27,899 nucleotides of DNA from contig KV425608.1 of NCBI GenBank assembly GCA_001632425.1, positions 183,111-211,009 on the forward strand. The letters are read 5' to 3'. This document shows, piece by piece, positions 1-10,261 of this stretch. This DNA is from Neolentinus lepideus HHB14362 ss-1 (Eukaryota > Basidiomycota > Agaricomycetes > Gloeophyllales > Gloeophyllaceae). Numbering within the stretch: the first letter of the stretch is position 1; every line of letters starts with the position of its first letter. The position numbers and the translations under genes are program-made. The notes under the pieces were generated by a model, which was not told where the DNA came from, ran no database searches, and saw nothing but the letters and a program-made list of their open reading frames with translations.

Positions 1-88
1 GGGCATTAATACATTACGCTTAAAACATTACTGGGTATTGCATAAGGGTTTGTTAAAATATTAGACATGTAATACATTATTATTACAG
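1..88. repeat. AT-rich stretch with a 10-bp direct repeat
   Basis: This AT-rich stretch ends where integrase-like coding sequence begins. The word TAATACATTA occurs at 7-16 and again at 70-79. The segment ends in TATTACAG, so it could be an intron end, or a break where other DNA was inserted into the retrotransposon. Its left part lies outside the window, so its nature is open. Confidence 0.35.
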
Positions 89-1009
89 AACCGGCTGGGC
101 CAGTGCGTCCTTAGTCACTATCCGGAAGCACGAAAGCTACGCTCCGAGAATGCGACAGCCATTGCCGAGTGGATGTACGAGGACTTACTCTGTCGCTGGG
201 GCGGCCTCGCCGAGATTGTCACGGACAATGGCAGCCCCTTTGTCAAGGCATTGGACCAGCTCAGCAAACGCTACAAGGTGTATCACATCCGCATTAGTGG
301 CTACAATTCACGAGCCAACGGAGTCATCGAACGCCCCCATTTTGACATCCGACAAGCTCTCTACAACGCCGCCGATGGAGATCAGTCTCGGTGGTCACAA
401 GTGTTCCACTCCGTCCTGTGGTCTGAACGCATCACCATCCACTGCCGACTCAGCGTATCACCTTATTTCGCAGTCACCGGAGCACATCCCCTCATCCCAC
501 TCGATATAGTGGAAGCTACGTATCTTCAGCCTCCTCCGAACTCATTACTATTGACAACAGATCTCATAGCTCGCCGAGCCATCACCCTTCAACGCCGGGA
601 AGAGGACGTCGAGAGACTCCACACGCGTGTCCTACAGGCAAGAGTGGAAGCTGCGAAACGCTTCGAGTGCGAGCATCGGCACACGATCTGAGACTTCGAC
701 TTCAAGCGTGGTGACCTTGTCCTAGTCCAAAACACGCAGATCGAGAAGTCCCTCAACCAGAAGATGTGACCTCGGTACCTCGGTCCAGTCATAGTAGTCA
801 CTCGGAACCGTGGCGGCGCATATGTCCTAGCTGAGCTCGATGGAACACTCTTCGACCGACCCTTCGCGGCATTCCGAGTCATTCCCTACTTCGCACGAAT
901 GGTGGTTGCGATTCCCGATGAATTCACCGACATCGGACCCGACTGTATACGTGAAATGGAGGACACCGAGGAACAGGGTGACGACGCCGATAATGAAGCG
1001 GAGGTCTAG
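89..1009 (+). pseudogene. Ty3/gypsy integrase, C-terminal part of pol, with two stops
   Basis: This is the 3' end of a retrotransposon pol gene, coding for the integrase that inserts element cDNA into the chromosome. One frame runs from about 89 to a TAG at 1007-1009. The second catalytic Asp is in VTDNGSPF and the Glu of the DDE triad is in NGVIERPHFD. A GPY/F-like module follows (RYLGPVIVV, then GGAYVLAELDG), and the tail is acidic with no chromodomain. The first catalytic Asp, RNase H and reverse transcriptase would lie upstream, outside the window. The frame is broken by TGA at 689-691 and at 767-769. Both sit where an Arg is plausible for the family, so CGA-to-TGA transitions are likely. 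The copy looks inactive. Gypsy integrase is a confident call. The left boundary is uncertain because the window starts inside the element. Confidence 0.88.
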
Positions 1010-1117
1010 ATAAGCCTCATCATTTCTCTCCTCGTCATTTCTTTACCCATCCCTTTGAACTTGCTTTATTTTCTTGTTGTCATATCATTTTCTCAGTGAT
1101 TCTATGTTTTCTTGCGA

Positions 1118-1151
1118 ACTGAGGACAGTTCAGATTTAAGTATGGGGGAGG
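1118..1151 (+). repeat. Polypurine-tract-like sequence, copy 1
   Basis: A segment starting CTGAGGACAGTTCAG and ending TATGGGGGAGGA lies about 110 bp after the integrase stop. In Ty3/gypsy elements a purine run of this kind, close to the 3' LTR, primes plus-strand DNA synthesis. A near-identical copy lies at 3096-3130. Both copies are followed by TTTTCGGC words. The tract function is inferred from position and composition. Confidence 0.5.
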
Positions 1152-1468
1152 AGAACACCCTCATGTTCAGCTAACCATTTTCGGCTTTATTTTCGGCATT
1201 CTCGGTGGTTTTCTTTATATGCCTTACAATGAGTTTTTTTTCGAGTTTCAAAAACACTTTGGAAGTCCAACCCTTCCTTTTCATTTCAAACACTATTTTT
1301 ATTATTATTGATTTTAAAAGAATCCTCACAATTCAAGTCACACAGACATTTTATTCGCGATTTTTACTTGTACAAAAGAGCTACCCAACCCCGGAGCGTC
1401 CACAACAAGCAATGCAAAACAAATACAAGTACAAGGGAGCGTTACCGACCATCCGCCGACCACTGAGC
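1152..1468. other. AT-rich stretch without genes between copy 1 and the antisense gene
   Basis: This is a T-rich plus strand with no recognisable coding sequence. It lies just after the stop codon of the minus-strand gene and probably holds that gene's 3' untranslated region. Read on the minus strand it offers AATAATAATAAAAATAG-type sequence near 1300 that could serve 3'-end formation. If copy 1 of the polypurine tract is the active one, an LTR would begin here instead. Confidence 0.35.
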
Positions 1469-3049
1469 CTATGCCGCACCCGCCAAAGGTCCCTCATCTA
1501 CCTCACCATAGTCCTCGTCATCCTCCTCGTCGTTCGCCTCCTCCTCGTCGGACTCACCTTCTGATTCCACGGCGGCAGCAGCACTCAGCGTTGAAGATGA
1601 GGCCACCTTCGCGACCGAACCAGATGCAGTCGGACGAGCTGGCACCTTGTAGAGGGGTTGCGGTGGCGGCTGCACCCTGGCCGAAGATGAAGCGGAGGCC
1701 CTAGGAAGGTTAGGAGGTCAGCCTTGCACCGTCAACCTCTCAAACCCCGCCTTCTGCGTCACCGCCATGTCTTGCACCATCCCATGGAGGTCTTCGAGTG
1801 ACCAATGCATGTTCGCCATATCACGCTCCAGGTGCGTGATGCGAGGGTCGAGGTAGGGAGGTGACATCGGCGTCATCTGGACTAGGATGAGCGAGGAATG
1901 AGCTAAGTCCCCACGCACATCGGGAAGAGAAAAACTTACAGCTGGAGCTTGAGGAGGACCCGCTTTGAATGCGCGAGATTGCTGGCGCAGTCCCGGCGCT
2001 AGTCGTGTCGTCAACGTCGGAAGCCAGATGAGATCGCTTGCATACAGGCCAAACAAGAGGTGATGGCGGCGATGGAACCACCGTGACCATGGTGGCAGAC
2101 CTCGACGTCAGTACTATACGCCGATTAGCATCTAGGCGGCACGCTACGGAGCTAGAGACGTACCGGGTTGCAGAACAAAGTGCTCGCACTTCACCTTGGA
2201 GGTGTGGCAGTTCTGGCACGCATGCACCGGACCACCACCGACCCGAATGAGACACTGGCAGCCCTCCTTGATGCAGCACGCACACTGAATTGGACCAAGT
2301 CATCACATACCCTAAAGCTTCAAAGACAAAAGCGACATAACCTCGATGCACCATCAGTCAGTGCCCACTGAGTCTGAGCAACCCGAGACCACGTCTCCAT
2401 CTTCGGCGGCTCCGCCGGCCTTCTATCGAGTCTCAGCGACTCTACCCTCTTCATCTCAACCTTCAGTGACTCTGGTTGGACCCTTCCTGGCCTCTCGACC
2501 TTCATCAGTGGTATCTCCACATAGGGCGTCGGATGCGGGCGGACTGTTGACATATCAGAAGCCCCACCAGAAGAGCGAGTGGGCTTCGCCACCAGTTGCG
2601 GCGTAGGGTGAGGCTTGGGCGTCGCAGCAGTGGGCGCCGAGGAGCGAGATGGAGCGACTAGAGAGAGGGTTAGGATGGCCGTATACCATGGCAAAGCCAG
2701 GGCTCACCAGGCAGAGGATGATCGGAGACCACAGAACGTGCCAGATCGAGGACGGGCATGTTGAGGATGGCCTCGGCCATGAGGTCCGAGTTTAGGTTTT
2801 GCGAGAACAGGCGGTGGATCAGCTGCAGGTGCGCGCACTGCTGACTCGGCATCATGGTGGAAATGTACCCGATCTAGGGGCCGCCAGAGTTAGCAGGAAC
2901 TAGTGGCTTCGAGCATAGCGACTTACTGCGGTAGGGATGAGATCCGCGCTGATGGCGAATAGGGCGGTGTCTCGATCAGGGATGGACATGACCTTGTCAA
3001 CAGCGGTGACAAGCTCAGCCCAAGTACGACGTGGAGGAGGAGAGGCCAT
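1469..3049 (-). pseudogene. Intron-rich antisense gene inside the retroelement, Cys-rich gag-like protein, one frame break
   Basis: I do not recognise a named family. Seven exons can be spliced on the minus strand: 3049-2927, 2873-2708, 2657-2342, 2284-2164, 2113-1940, 1881-1746 and 1700-1469. Their introns are 45-72 nt with standard ends, for example GTAAGT with a CTAAC branch at 2874-2926. The start is ATG at 3049 (MASPPPRRTWAEL) and the stop is TAG at 1469. The protein would be about 422 residues: a helical N-terminus, a Pro-rich middle, a Cys cluster (CACCIKEGCQC, then CQNCHTSKVKC), a helical stretch (ITHLERDMANMH) and an acidic tail. The Cys cluster resembles a zinc knuckle or Zn2Cys6 pattern, hence gag-like. 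Between exons 3 and 4 the frame is off by one base, so this copy is probably dead unless an unusual splice repairs it. It lies opposite to pol, between two polypurine-like tracts. The intron calls are strong and the function is unknown. Confidence 0.6.
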
Positions 3050-3095
3050 GCCAGAGTCTGATGAGTAAAGCAAGGGAGAGGCGATGAAGACGATG

Positions 3096-3130
3096 ACTGA
3101 GGACAGTCAGGATTTAAGTATGGGGGAGGA
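3096..3130 (+). repeat. Polypurine-tract-like sequence, copy 2
   Basis: This matches copy 1 (1118-1151) over about 34 bp with a few differences, again ending TATGGGGGAGGA. It is followed by TGATAGGCC, which fits an LTR beginning with TG. It lies 47 bp upstream of the ATG of the minus-strand gene. If it is the functional tract, the antisense gene belongs to the element, between pol and the 3' LTR. Confidence 0.5.
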
Positions 3131-4230
3131 TGATAGGCCTCCAGCATCGCTAGCCTCTGAAAACGCGTTTTCGGCGTGTTCGACACAATGCAGAAAACGC
3201 TGAGATCACCGACGAATCTCCGAGCATTCACTGAGCTATGACTCAATACATCAGCGATCCCCAAGGACGCGCACCTCCGGATACTGATGTCACCACCGAG
3301 CAGTGGACACTTCGCCACGCCGCATGCCTGTTGGTGCTATACAGGGACTCAATTCGATGACTCAGGATATGCCGAGGTTGTCAAATGTTGCTTATGCGCT
3401 CGGACGATGGAACCGATGGCATCAGCAACACTTACTCAACACCCTGCCCCTTCCATATGATACGACGATCCTTGGAACCTCCAGAACTCAGCCTACTCTC
3501 TCCGCGGCGACGAATGGCAGCACTCGGTGCATCTATCAAGCGCCGACACATGCTGAGTCACTCATATCGGCCTTCCTGACGCAAACCAGCTGATCTTACC
3601 TTCCGTCTAACCTCGCAATAACTTGGCGTTCATTGGTTGTCATATGATAGGATGCCGTGGGCCCCCGTTTCGGTCTGGTGCCATCGCAACACTCGGTCAG
3701 CCCTCCTTATGAAGTTTGAGCCGATTATCATCAAGCACGAGTCGTCAAAACACACCGAGGCACCGTATGGGCTCAAGATGGAAGGATCTTCCCTGGGGCG
3801 GCAGTTCCTGACCTGCCTAGAGTGCTTCGGAATGAGAGCGGTATGCGGCGGATGATTGGTGAGCAGCTTGGGAGTTTAGCGAGACTCGGCGGCATGTTTT
3901 TGGTTGTATTTTCTGATTGTAGATGCATGGAGCATCAGGCTGTCTCAGACTTAGCAGTTTCTTAGACTTCGGGTCACTTAGTACTTTAGGTGTCCTGTAT
4001 ATTCCTTTCCAGCAGCGAATTTTACCTCACAGCTCACATCTCAAAGTCTCATTGCATCCGAATTGCATTCTAAGAAGACCTCGGCGTGAGGTCTTGTGTT
4101 TACCTCTGCGAATATCATCTCTATTGCATTCTCCCTGCATCTTCTGCACTGTTGTTCCATCTTATTGCGTCATCGAAGTCCTCCGACGTGGAGGAACCTG
4201 TCAACCCATCGTCCGATTATCGTCCAAGTC
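3131..4230 (+). repeat. Possible 3' LTR of the Ty3/gypsy element
   Basis: The sequence after the second polypurine tract starts with TG and has no convincing coding region. Near its right end are two short hairpins (4076-4094 and 4179-4195) and T/C-rich stretches like those of LTR R-U5 regions. The 5' LTR is not in the window, so the two LTRs cannot be compared and the right border is a guess. Short open frames at 3303-3855 look incidental. Confidence 0.3.
4076..4094 (+). repeat. Perfect 7-bp stem hairpin
   Basis: AGACCTC, loop GGCGT, GAGGTCT. A second hairpin (TCCTCC, loop GACGT, GGAGGA) lies 85 bp downstream at 4179-4195. The pair sits in the presumed R-U5 part of the LTR-like sequence and might help 3'-end formation. 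Function is inferred only from position. Confidence 0.35.
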
Positions 4231-5700
4231 CCCAAAAAGGACAGCTGGTCTAGGCCGGCTCCAAGAACCCTCCAAGAAGCGCTGAGACGCATACAGTAAG
4301 GGAGTTAGAGAGTTAGAAGTGTTGAAGAAGCATCCGGGTCTACTCACAAAGAGATATACGGTGCCATTTAGTGTTCTGTTTTGCCTTCCTCACCTCCCCC
4401 GAGCTTTACCCTTCTGCCCTTCGACTACTGACACTATTAGACGGAGTTCCCTCTGCATTTTCTAGGTGTTTTTGGTGGTTGTTGTGTGTTGTAGCCTGTC
4501 ACCGGGTGCTCGGATGAGCTCCCAGTGCATCCAGAAGGTCCTCGGTATCTTTGTTGATATTGACCATCCCTCTCTCGAGAACTGCTTCATAGCGGCACAG
4601 ACATTGCAGCAAGGATGGTATTTGCTCAGTCATATGGTAAATGTTCTCAGTAATATATCTTTAAATACTTTCGTGTTCTATCACAATGTGCTTCGGACTT
4701 AGTGAAACATTACGGCCCAGCTGTGACACTTCTGTGACTATCCAGCCTCAGAAACTATTCTAGGCAAAAGAGTAAATAGAGGTAAATAATGAATATATAC
4801 ATATTCTGTTGACTCCGTGTCACCCTCGGGGATCTCGGGCAAACACTTTGGGTCACTGAGCATTCTCTTGCACCCAATTATCTTCCTTATATAGTAACCT
4901 TAGTAATCAAGACTTATTATTAGATTATGATGAGCCACGTGCCCTCATACCGCAACGAGAACGCGAAGTTCGGATGGTTATAGGAGCCTGATCCGACTTA
5001 GATCGCCGCGACGCCGCCAGTATTGATCGGCTTTCGCCGGCACAACTTGAATAGCGGTAAGTTATAGAATCCCGATAATAAATCAGGATTCGCTGACAGC
5101 GAGGGAGGGCTTGTCTTAATAGACAACAAATTCTTTTTGACGTGTTAGAAATATTTTCGCCTTGATATCCCGCTCTAACTCCGGGGAGCAGACGTTTGGG
5201 CATACTGTCAGAGGTGGGTATCAGGACCTCAGTGAACACGTTTGAGATCACCAAATATCATCGGCTCCAACGGAAATAGTGATCCTGCGCTGAAGCTCGA
5301 GGATTACTGAGGAGCGCATGACCACTTCAGATATCTCGATCACCGCGTCTGGTGTGCGGCGTATGTCATAATAATAGTCGGAGACCGCCTAAGATGACAC
5401 ACATAACCCTAATAATGACCGGGCCGCGGTAGTGGCTCAGCTCATTGTTCCTATGCAGCAACTGGGCTGAAGTGTCTTTAACAGCGAGTCAAGCGTAAGT
5501 GCAACCAGGACATGAGCAGCTTGAGACCACACACACCGTTCATATTCTTTCCAAATTCCATGATCTCGTACCAGTGTGCGAGCATTACATAGGCTGCGGC
5601 GAAGGGGGCTCATTCGGTTCAACGACCCGTGAAGCCCGGACACTGGCAGCAGTCGGCAATGCGGGCCGGTGACGTTAGATCGACGTGCACGGCCACAGTG
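4231..5700. other. Intergenic, nothing recognisable
   Basis: The short open frames in this stretch (for example 4466-4702 plus and 4925-5254 minus) match no family I know, lack plausible splice structure, and have the composition of their surroundings. I see no RNA gene. The left part may still include the end of the LTR or flanking repeat DNA. Confidence 0.4.
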
Positions 5701-5718
5701 AATGTTACCCCAAACGCA

Positions 5719-5923
5719 CCCCAGATATTACGTTGCGGGGTAGAAAGAAGAAAGGTATGAAGCATATCACCCCAGGGTTACCCACCATAATCCATGAAGA
5801 TCTCTTGAGCTGATTCCTGTTGCAGCTTCAGGCCTCAGACTGAACGAGCGAGCAGAGAATTAATCCGAAATTAACAAGCATGGAATGGAGCACTCCTATG
5901 GATATGGTTTCGCGAAGCTGGGG
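5719..5923. promoter_or_regulatory. Cluster of CreA/Mig1-type SYGGRG sites
   Basis: Four matches to the fungal carbon-catabolite repressor consensus SYGGRG lie 190-390 bp upstream of the sugar transporter start: 5719-5724 (minus, CTGGGG), 5735-5740 (GCGGGG), 5770-5775 (minus, CTGGGG) and 5918-5923 (CTGGGG). The consensus is short, so one or two are expected by chance in this length. Glucose repression of the transporter is an inference. Confidence 0.3.
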
Positions 5924-6022
5924 CAAACCATATCAGAAGCGAGGATATCGACCGTCGGCAGAGTGCCTGAATTCAGCCGTGCAATCGGACCAGGGAAAGG
6001 GGCTCAGCGCTTGCCGGTATGA

Positions 6023-6028
6023 TATAAA
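6023..6028 (+). promoter_or_regulatory. TATA box of the sugar transporter
   Basis: TATAAA lies 83 bp upstream of the ATG at 6111. It is followed by a C/T-rich stretch (CACCTCCACCTCC) typical of fungal transcription start regions. Position and sequence fit a core promoter. Confidence 0.55.
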
Positions 6029-6110
6029 GACCAGCGCTCACCTCCACCTCCTTTAGCGGGCGAGGAAGCTGCGAGCTGCCGACGATCCCCTCTGTACGAA
6101 CTGTCAAGAC

Positions 6111-8652
6111 ATGCTGACGAAACTAAGGAGTCTCGCCGGAAGGCGTCTGTACTATACTGTCAACTTCGTCGCTGGCATAGCGATCTTCTTGTGAGTTCCT
6201 CTAGCATTGGTAGTGCCTGAAATGTCTTCTCAACAAGATCCATAGCTTCGGATATGACCAGGGAATGATGGGCGGTGTAAACACTGCACCGGACTATGTC
6301 GAAACCATGAAGCTCGGGTACTCCACGTGCGTCTACAAGTTTGATTATGCAGCATGAAGTTACTCACTGGCATTGGCCGTTCAGTTACGAAGGTCCTAGT
6401 GAAGGTTACGTTGTGACAATTACGAAACCTACTCGTCAGGGTGGGATTGTAAGCAGTAAGCTATCGTGTTACCTGTCCGGAACGGAATACAGCTCACTGT
6501 ATGTCAGTATACTACCTTGGAACTCTGCTTGGCTGTCTTATGGGTGGAATACTGGGTGATAGGTATGTCGTCCGCGAAGTTGAAGGTGTATGTCATTGAT
6601 GATCCGCATTCAGAATTGGACGTTTGAAGACCATGATGGTGGTAAGAATATGCGTGCCATGCGAATGAAATTCGTCTGGACTTACCAGGGAGTAGGGTGG
6701 TCTCTGGGTCATGTTCGGTGCCGCCCTCCAGTGCTCGGCTCAGAATATTGCTTGGTACGTTGTTTGTTCCTCTCTCTTTCGTCCGCAGCTGACGCATTGG
6801 ATGCCAGGATGCTGTGTGCTCGCATCATCAACGGTATTGGAACAGGCTATCTGAACGCAGTCGTACCTGTGTGGAGTGCGGAGGTCAGTTCACTCAGAAC
6901 TGTTGGCACACGATGAATTTAATGACTCACGACGCCACAGGTTTCCACCCACACCTCTCGAGGTAATGTACACGATTTGTCACTCTGCCGTCGAATACTG
7001 AAGTAGATGACATCCAGGTGCTTTTATTGCTCTGGAGTTTACTCTGAATATCTTTGGAGTGGTCGTTGCTTATTGGCTCGAATTCGGACTGGGATACATC
7101 GGTGATGGCAGAACACAATTCCGTTGGAGGGTAAGAAGGTGTACTGAACCCGCGCCATCACTACTCTGACCGAATCACTCACAGTTCCCTATCGCCTTCC
7201 AAATTCTGCCCGTTTGCGTTTTCCTGGTGTGTTACAGACTCCGATAGAAGCCAATGACGCACACTCACCGCGACTTCGCAGCTATGCCTTTCGTTTATGC
7301 CCGAGTCTCCTCGTGAGTTCCTTGCACTCTATCAGCACGTCATCGTCCAACGCCACTTCCTGTAGGCTGGCTCATCAAGGTTGGGCGTACGGAGGAAGCT
7401 AGGGCTATTCTCGGGCGTTTACGGGCGGACAACGGGAACCCTGAGGACGAGCGGGCCAACGCGGAATTCGAGGACATCATGGAGATTGTCTCAATGGAGA
7501 AACAGCATTCCAAGAGGAACTCGTACTGGGCCATGTTCTGGGGCATCGGTCAGTTGATGTCATACTTGTCTGCCGACCGTGCAGATCTCTTAATGAGGTC
7601 TTCTTCGCGTTCAACAGACTCCGGAGACCTGCATATCGCGCGTCGGGTTCAGTTGTCTGTGTGGCTCCAGATTGTGCAGGAGTGCGTATTTGATGGCCAT
7701 ACTGGCTTCGGACGTTCGCTGATCCTTTGTTGGCCTCGATCATCTGCAGATGGGTCGGTATCGCTGCGATTACCGTGTACGCACCTACCATATTCGCGGG
7801 AGCCGGCTATAGCTCCCGCAAATCGCAGTGGTTGTCTGGCCTGAATGACGTGAGTGTGTCTCGCTGCCGTCTTTCAAGCATGCAACTTAGTGCTTGCTGT
7901 ACAGGTGACGTACATGCTTGCTACCCTCATGGCCGTTGTCACTATTGATAGATGGGGACGCCGTGTGGGTCTGTGGTGGGGTGCCGTGGGCCAAGGCATC
8001 GCGTTGATCCTCGCAGGTGCCTTCTCCCGTCTCCTCAAAGACCACCCTGACAACGCTAGCCAATACGGCGGAGCCGCAGCGTTCTTCGTCTTCTTGTACA
8101 CTGCTATTTTCGGGGCGACCTGGTTGACGATCCCGTAAGTAACCCAAAATGGAGATGCTAGAACTGACCTGACCTCGACTTGATTAGATGGGTGTACCCG
8201 ACGGAAACATTCCCGCTCGAGGTGCGAGCCAAAGGCAATGCTTGGGGAGTTGTTGGCTGGAGTATTGGCAACGGCTGGTTGACCCTGTTGAACCCAGTGA
8301 TGTTCAATTCTATTCATGAAGTGAGAGTAACACGGCATCGCTCGCGTTCTCTATCTTACTGATACCGCTTTACTAGAATACCCTTCATATCTTCGGCGCA
8401 GTCAACTTCCTGTCGATACCGCTGGTGTGGGCCCTGTACCCCGAGACAGCCAACCGCACATTGGAAGAGATGGACCTGTTATTTGCTAGCAAGAGTGCAT
8501 GGGTCTGGGACGAGGAAGCGCATTTCAAGAAATTGAAGGAGGCTAACCCGCAGGTCGAACACACCCATGCGTTAGAACGCAAAGGGGGTGCTTCAGTCGC
8601 GCATCTAGACACTCCCCAGGAGACGAGGGTCGACACAGAGGAGAAGTCATGA
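6111..8652 (+). CDS. MFS sugar transporter, 17 exons, 547 residues
   Basis: A plasma-membrane carrier of the MFS sugar porter family, expected to import hexoses or related sugars, probably with protons. Exons: 6111-6190, 6246-6326, 6385-6455, 6508-6562, 6614-6641, 6696-6754, 6808-6883, 6941-6962, 7018-7130, 7185-7226, 7282-7312, 7366-7548, 7618-7681, 7750-7849, 7905-8134, 8188-8320, 8377-8652. All splice phases agree and no stop interrupts. Family marks: FGYDQGMMGG (about 28-37), GDRIGR (94-99), PESPR (216-220), DRWGRR (350-355), PTETFPLEVRAKG (416-428) and PETANRTLEEMD (478-489), on a 12-helix pattern with a hydrophilic central loop after PESPR. The hydrophilic C-tail is about 60 residues. 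The length is normal for fungal members. The start is the first ATG after the TATA box. Upstream CreA-like sites suggest carbon control. The sugar specificity cannot be read from the sequence. Confidence 0.94.
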
Positions 8653-9497
8653 TTAGCCTTGTAGTTGTTCCGTAGTAATCTTTACTATAGCCTGCTTTGT
8701 ATTTCCATCTGTCATGCCGTGTGTTTACCATGAAACACACCCTCTTGGGCCAATGTATGTTGCCTTGGCGGTTGGCATTACAATCGGGTTGGCGATGTTT
8801 CGGGCGCCTCCTATTCAATGTCATGCGTAACCAGACACCGTGTTTGAGGGTTGCAGCCACCCGGGACATGTGATCGTCCATGACAATCTAGGAGGAGAGT
8901 AACGAGTTGCGCATATAGCGATTTAGGGTTAATAACAAACGGTGCCGAGTATGCGTTTAATGCAAAGCGTCCGAGAGCATCCACCTCAAGCTCGCGGATC
9001 AATGCAAACCCGAGCGGAGGATAACCACATGTCCATCCTGATAGGAACGCAGAGAGCGATGTCCGTTACTCTCCACCCCCACGCACACGACGTAAAGGGG
9101 AGGGTCGCTCGCTGCGAGAAGGCACGAATGGTCGGAGCAGCATAGATTTGAAATGGTGCGACTCAACCGCGACTGCTGCCCAGAACGAACACAAGAGGGC
9201 GTTCAGTATGAAGGGGCGTACTTACCATCTACGCCCAAGTCGTTCCCCAGAGACCAGAAGTACGCCGGTCGCGATATACCTCGTGCCCACGGTCCCCTTT
9301 GCGTGGATCGTCCCTACCACAGTGACTCGGAGGTGACACTCGACCAATGCCGCACAGTTGCTAGTGCCCGTGGCGTTCTGGACAAAAATTGGTGTACGAC
9401 GATTTGCAATGTTGAGACAAGGAAGAAAAGGCGGAGAAAGGACATTGCAACGGATGCATTGACTGGAATACGTGGTCGTGCATGCTCGGCGGCGCTG
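8653..9497. other. Intergenic, nothing recognisable
   Basis: This is the 3' flank of the transporter and the sequence up to the transposon. A plus-strand open frame at 9153-9551 runs into the transposon and across its left end. It has no family features and is probably chance. No RNA gene was seen. Confidence 0.4.
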
Positions 9498-10258
9498 TAT
9501 GCACTAGCGTTCCGGAAGAAATTCGGTGGTAAGTTACCCGGAGGTAAATAACTGGTAAGTTACCGGTAAGTTACGGTAAGTTACAGGGACCGATGTAAGT
9601 AGAGTAAGTTATTGCTCACCGGTTTCCAAGGACGAGATCTAGAGTCGCATCAAATCCGGCCTGGTTCCAGCCTAAGTTCTAACAGCTGTAGCATACAATA
9701 GACGGTGTCTGTAAACTTAAAACGGCACATTTGCGACGTTGAATTTATTACACCTAGGCGTAGCTGCGTAGCAGATGGATTATTGAGCAACCATATTGAC
9801 CGACCATGGCAAGCAGAGAACATAGACAATCCTCTGATTTGTCTCCCCATAAACCATGGACAACATTTTGCATACTGATGTTACTATTGGCGAGGAAATA
9901 GGCACAAACTTGTTGACACACTAATCTCAGTCTATGTATATAAAGCTTGTCATCCCCCCGACGATAGTCCCGCAAATATTGCCACCCTCTCACATCAGCG
10001 TCCGAGACCTGATTGATTGGCCAATGCCCGTCATGGACGAGGACAGTGCTTTGGGCTGGTTGTAGCAGCGTTTTTGGCTTATTTACCGTTTTTGACAGTT
10101 TCTTACCTTTTCTTACCTTTTTTTACTTTTTTTTACGGTAATTTACCGCGCAGGTAACTTACTGTAAGTTACATAGGTAAACAATACCTCTGGGGACCTC
10201 GGGGTAAGTTACCAGTAAGTTACTGGCCTGGGCTTTTTTTCCCGAACGCTAGTATGCA
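9498..10258. mobile_element. Non-autonomous DNA transposon, 749 bp, with TIRs, 6-bp TSD and GTAAGTTAC repeats
   Basis: The element spans 9504-10252. Its left end CTAGCGTTCCGG and the reverse complement of its right end, CTAGCGTTCGGG, match at 11 of 12 positions. It is flanked by a direct repeat TATGCA at 9498-9503 and 10253-10258, as expected of a target-site duplication. Subterminal arrays hold GTAAGTTAC or its reverse complement at 9529, 9555, 9566 and 9576 on the left, and at 10154, 10164, 10204 and 10215 on the right. Such arrays are common transposase-binding sites. No transposase is encoded, so movement would need a related autonomous copy. A 6-bp duplication is unusual for the common superfamilies, so I do not assign one. 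Copy number in the genome would confirm it. Confidence 0.75.
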
Positions 10259-10261
10259 CCG

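Noticed and set aside
7874..8338. Minus-strand open frame of 154 codons
   Set aside because: It is antisense to the transporter exons that encode conserved sugar-porter motifs, and has no family features of its own.
9153..9551. 132-codon plus-strand frame
   Set aside because: It runs across the left border of the transposon, so its last 16 codons are element sequence. The rest shows no domain.
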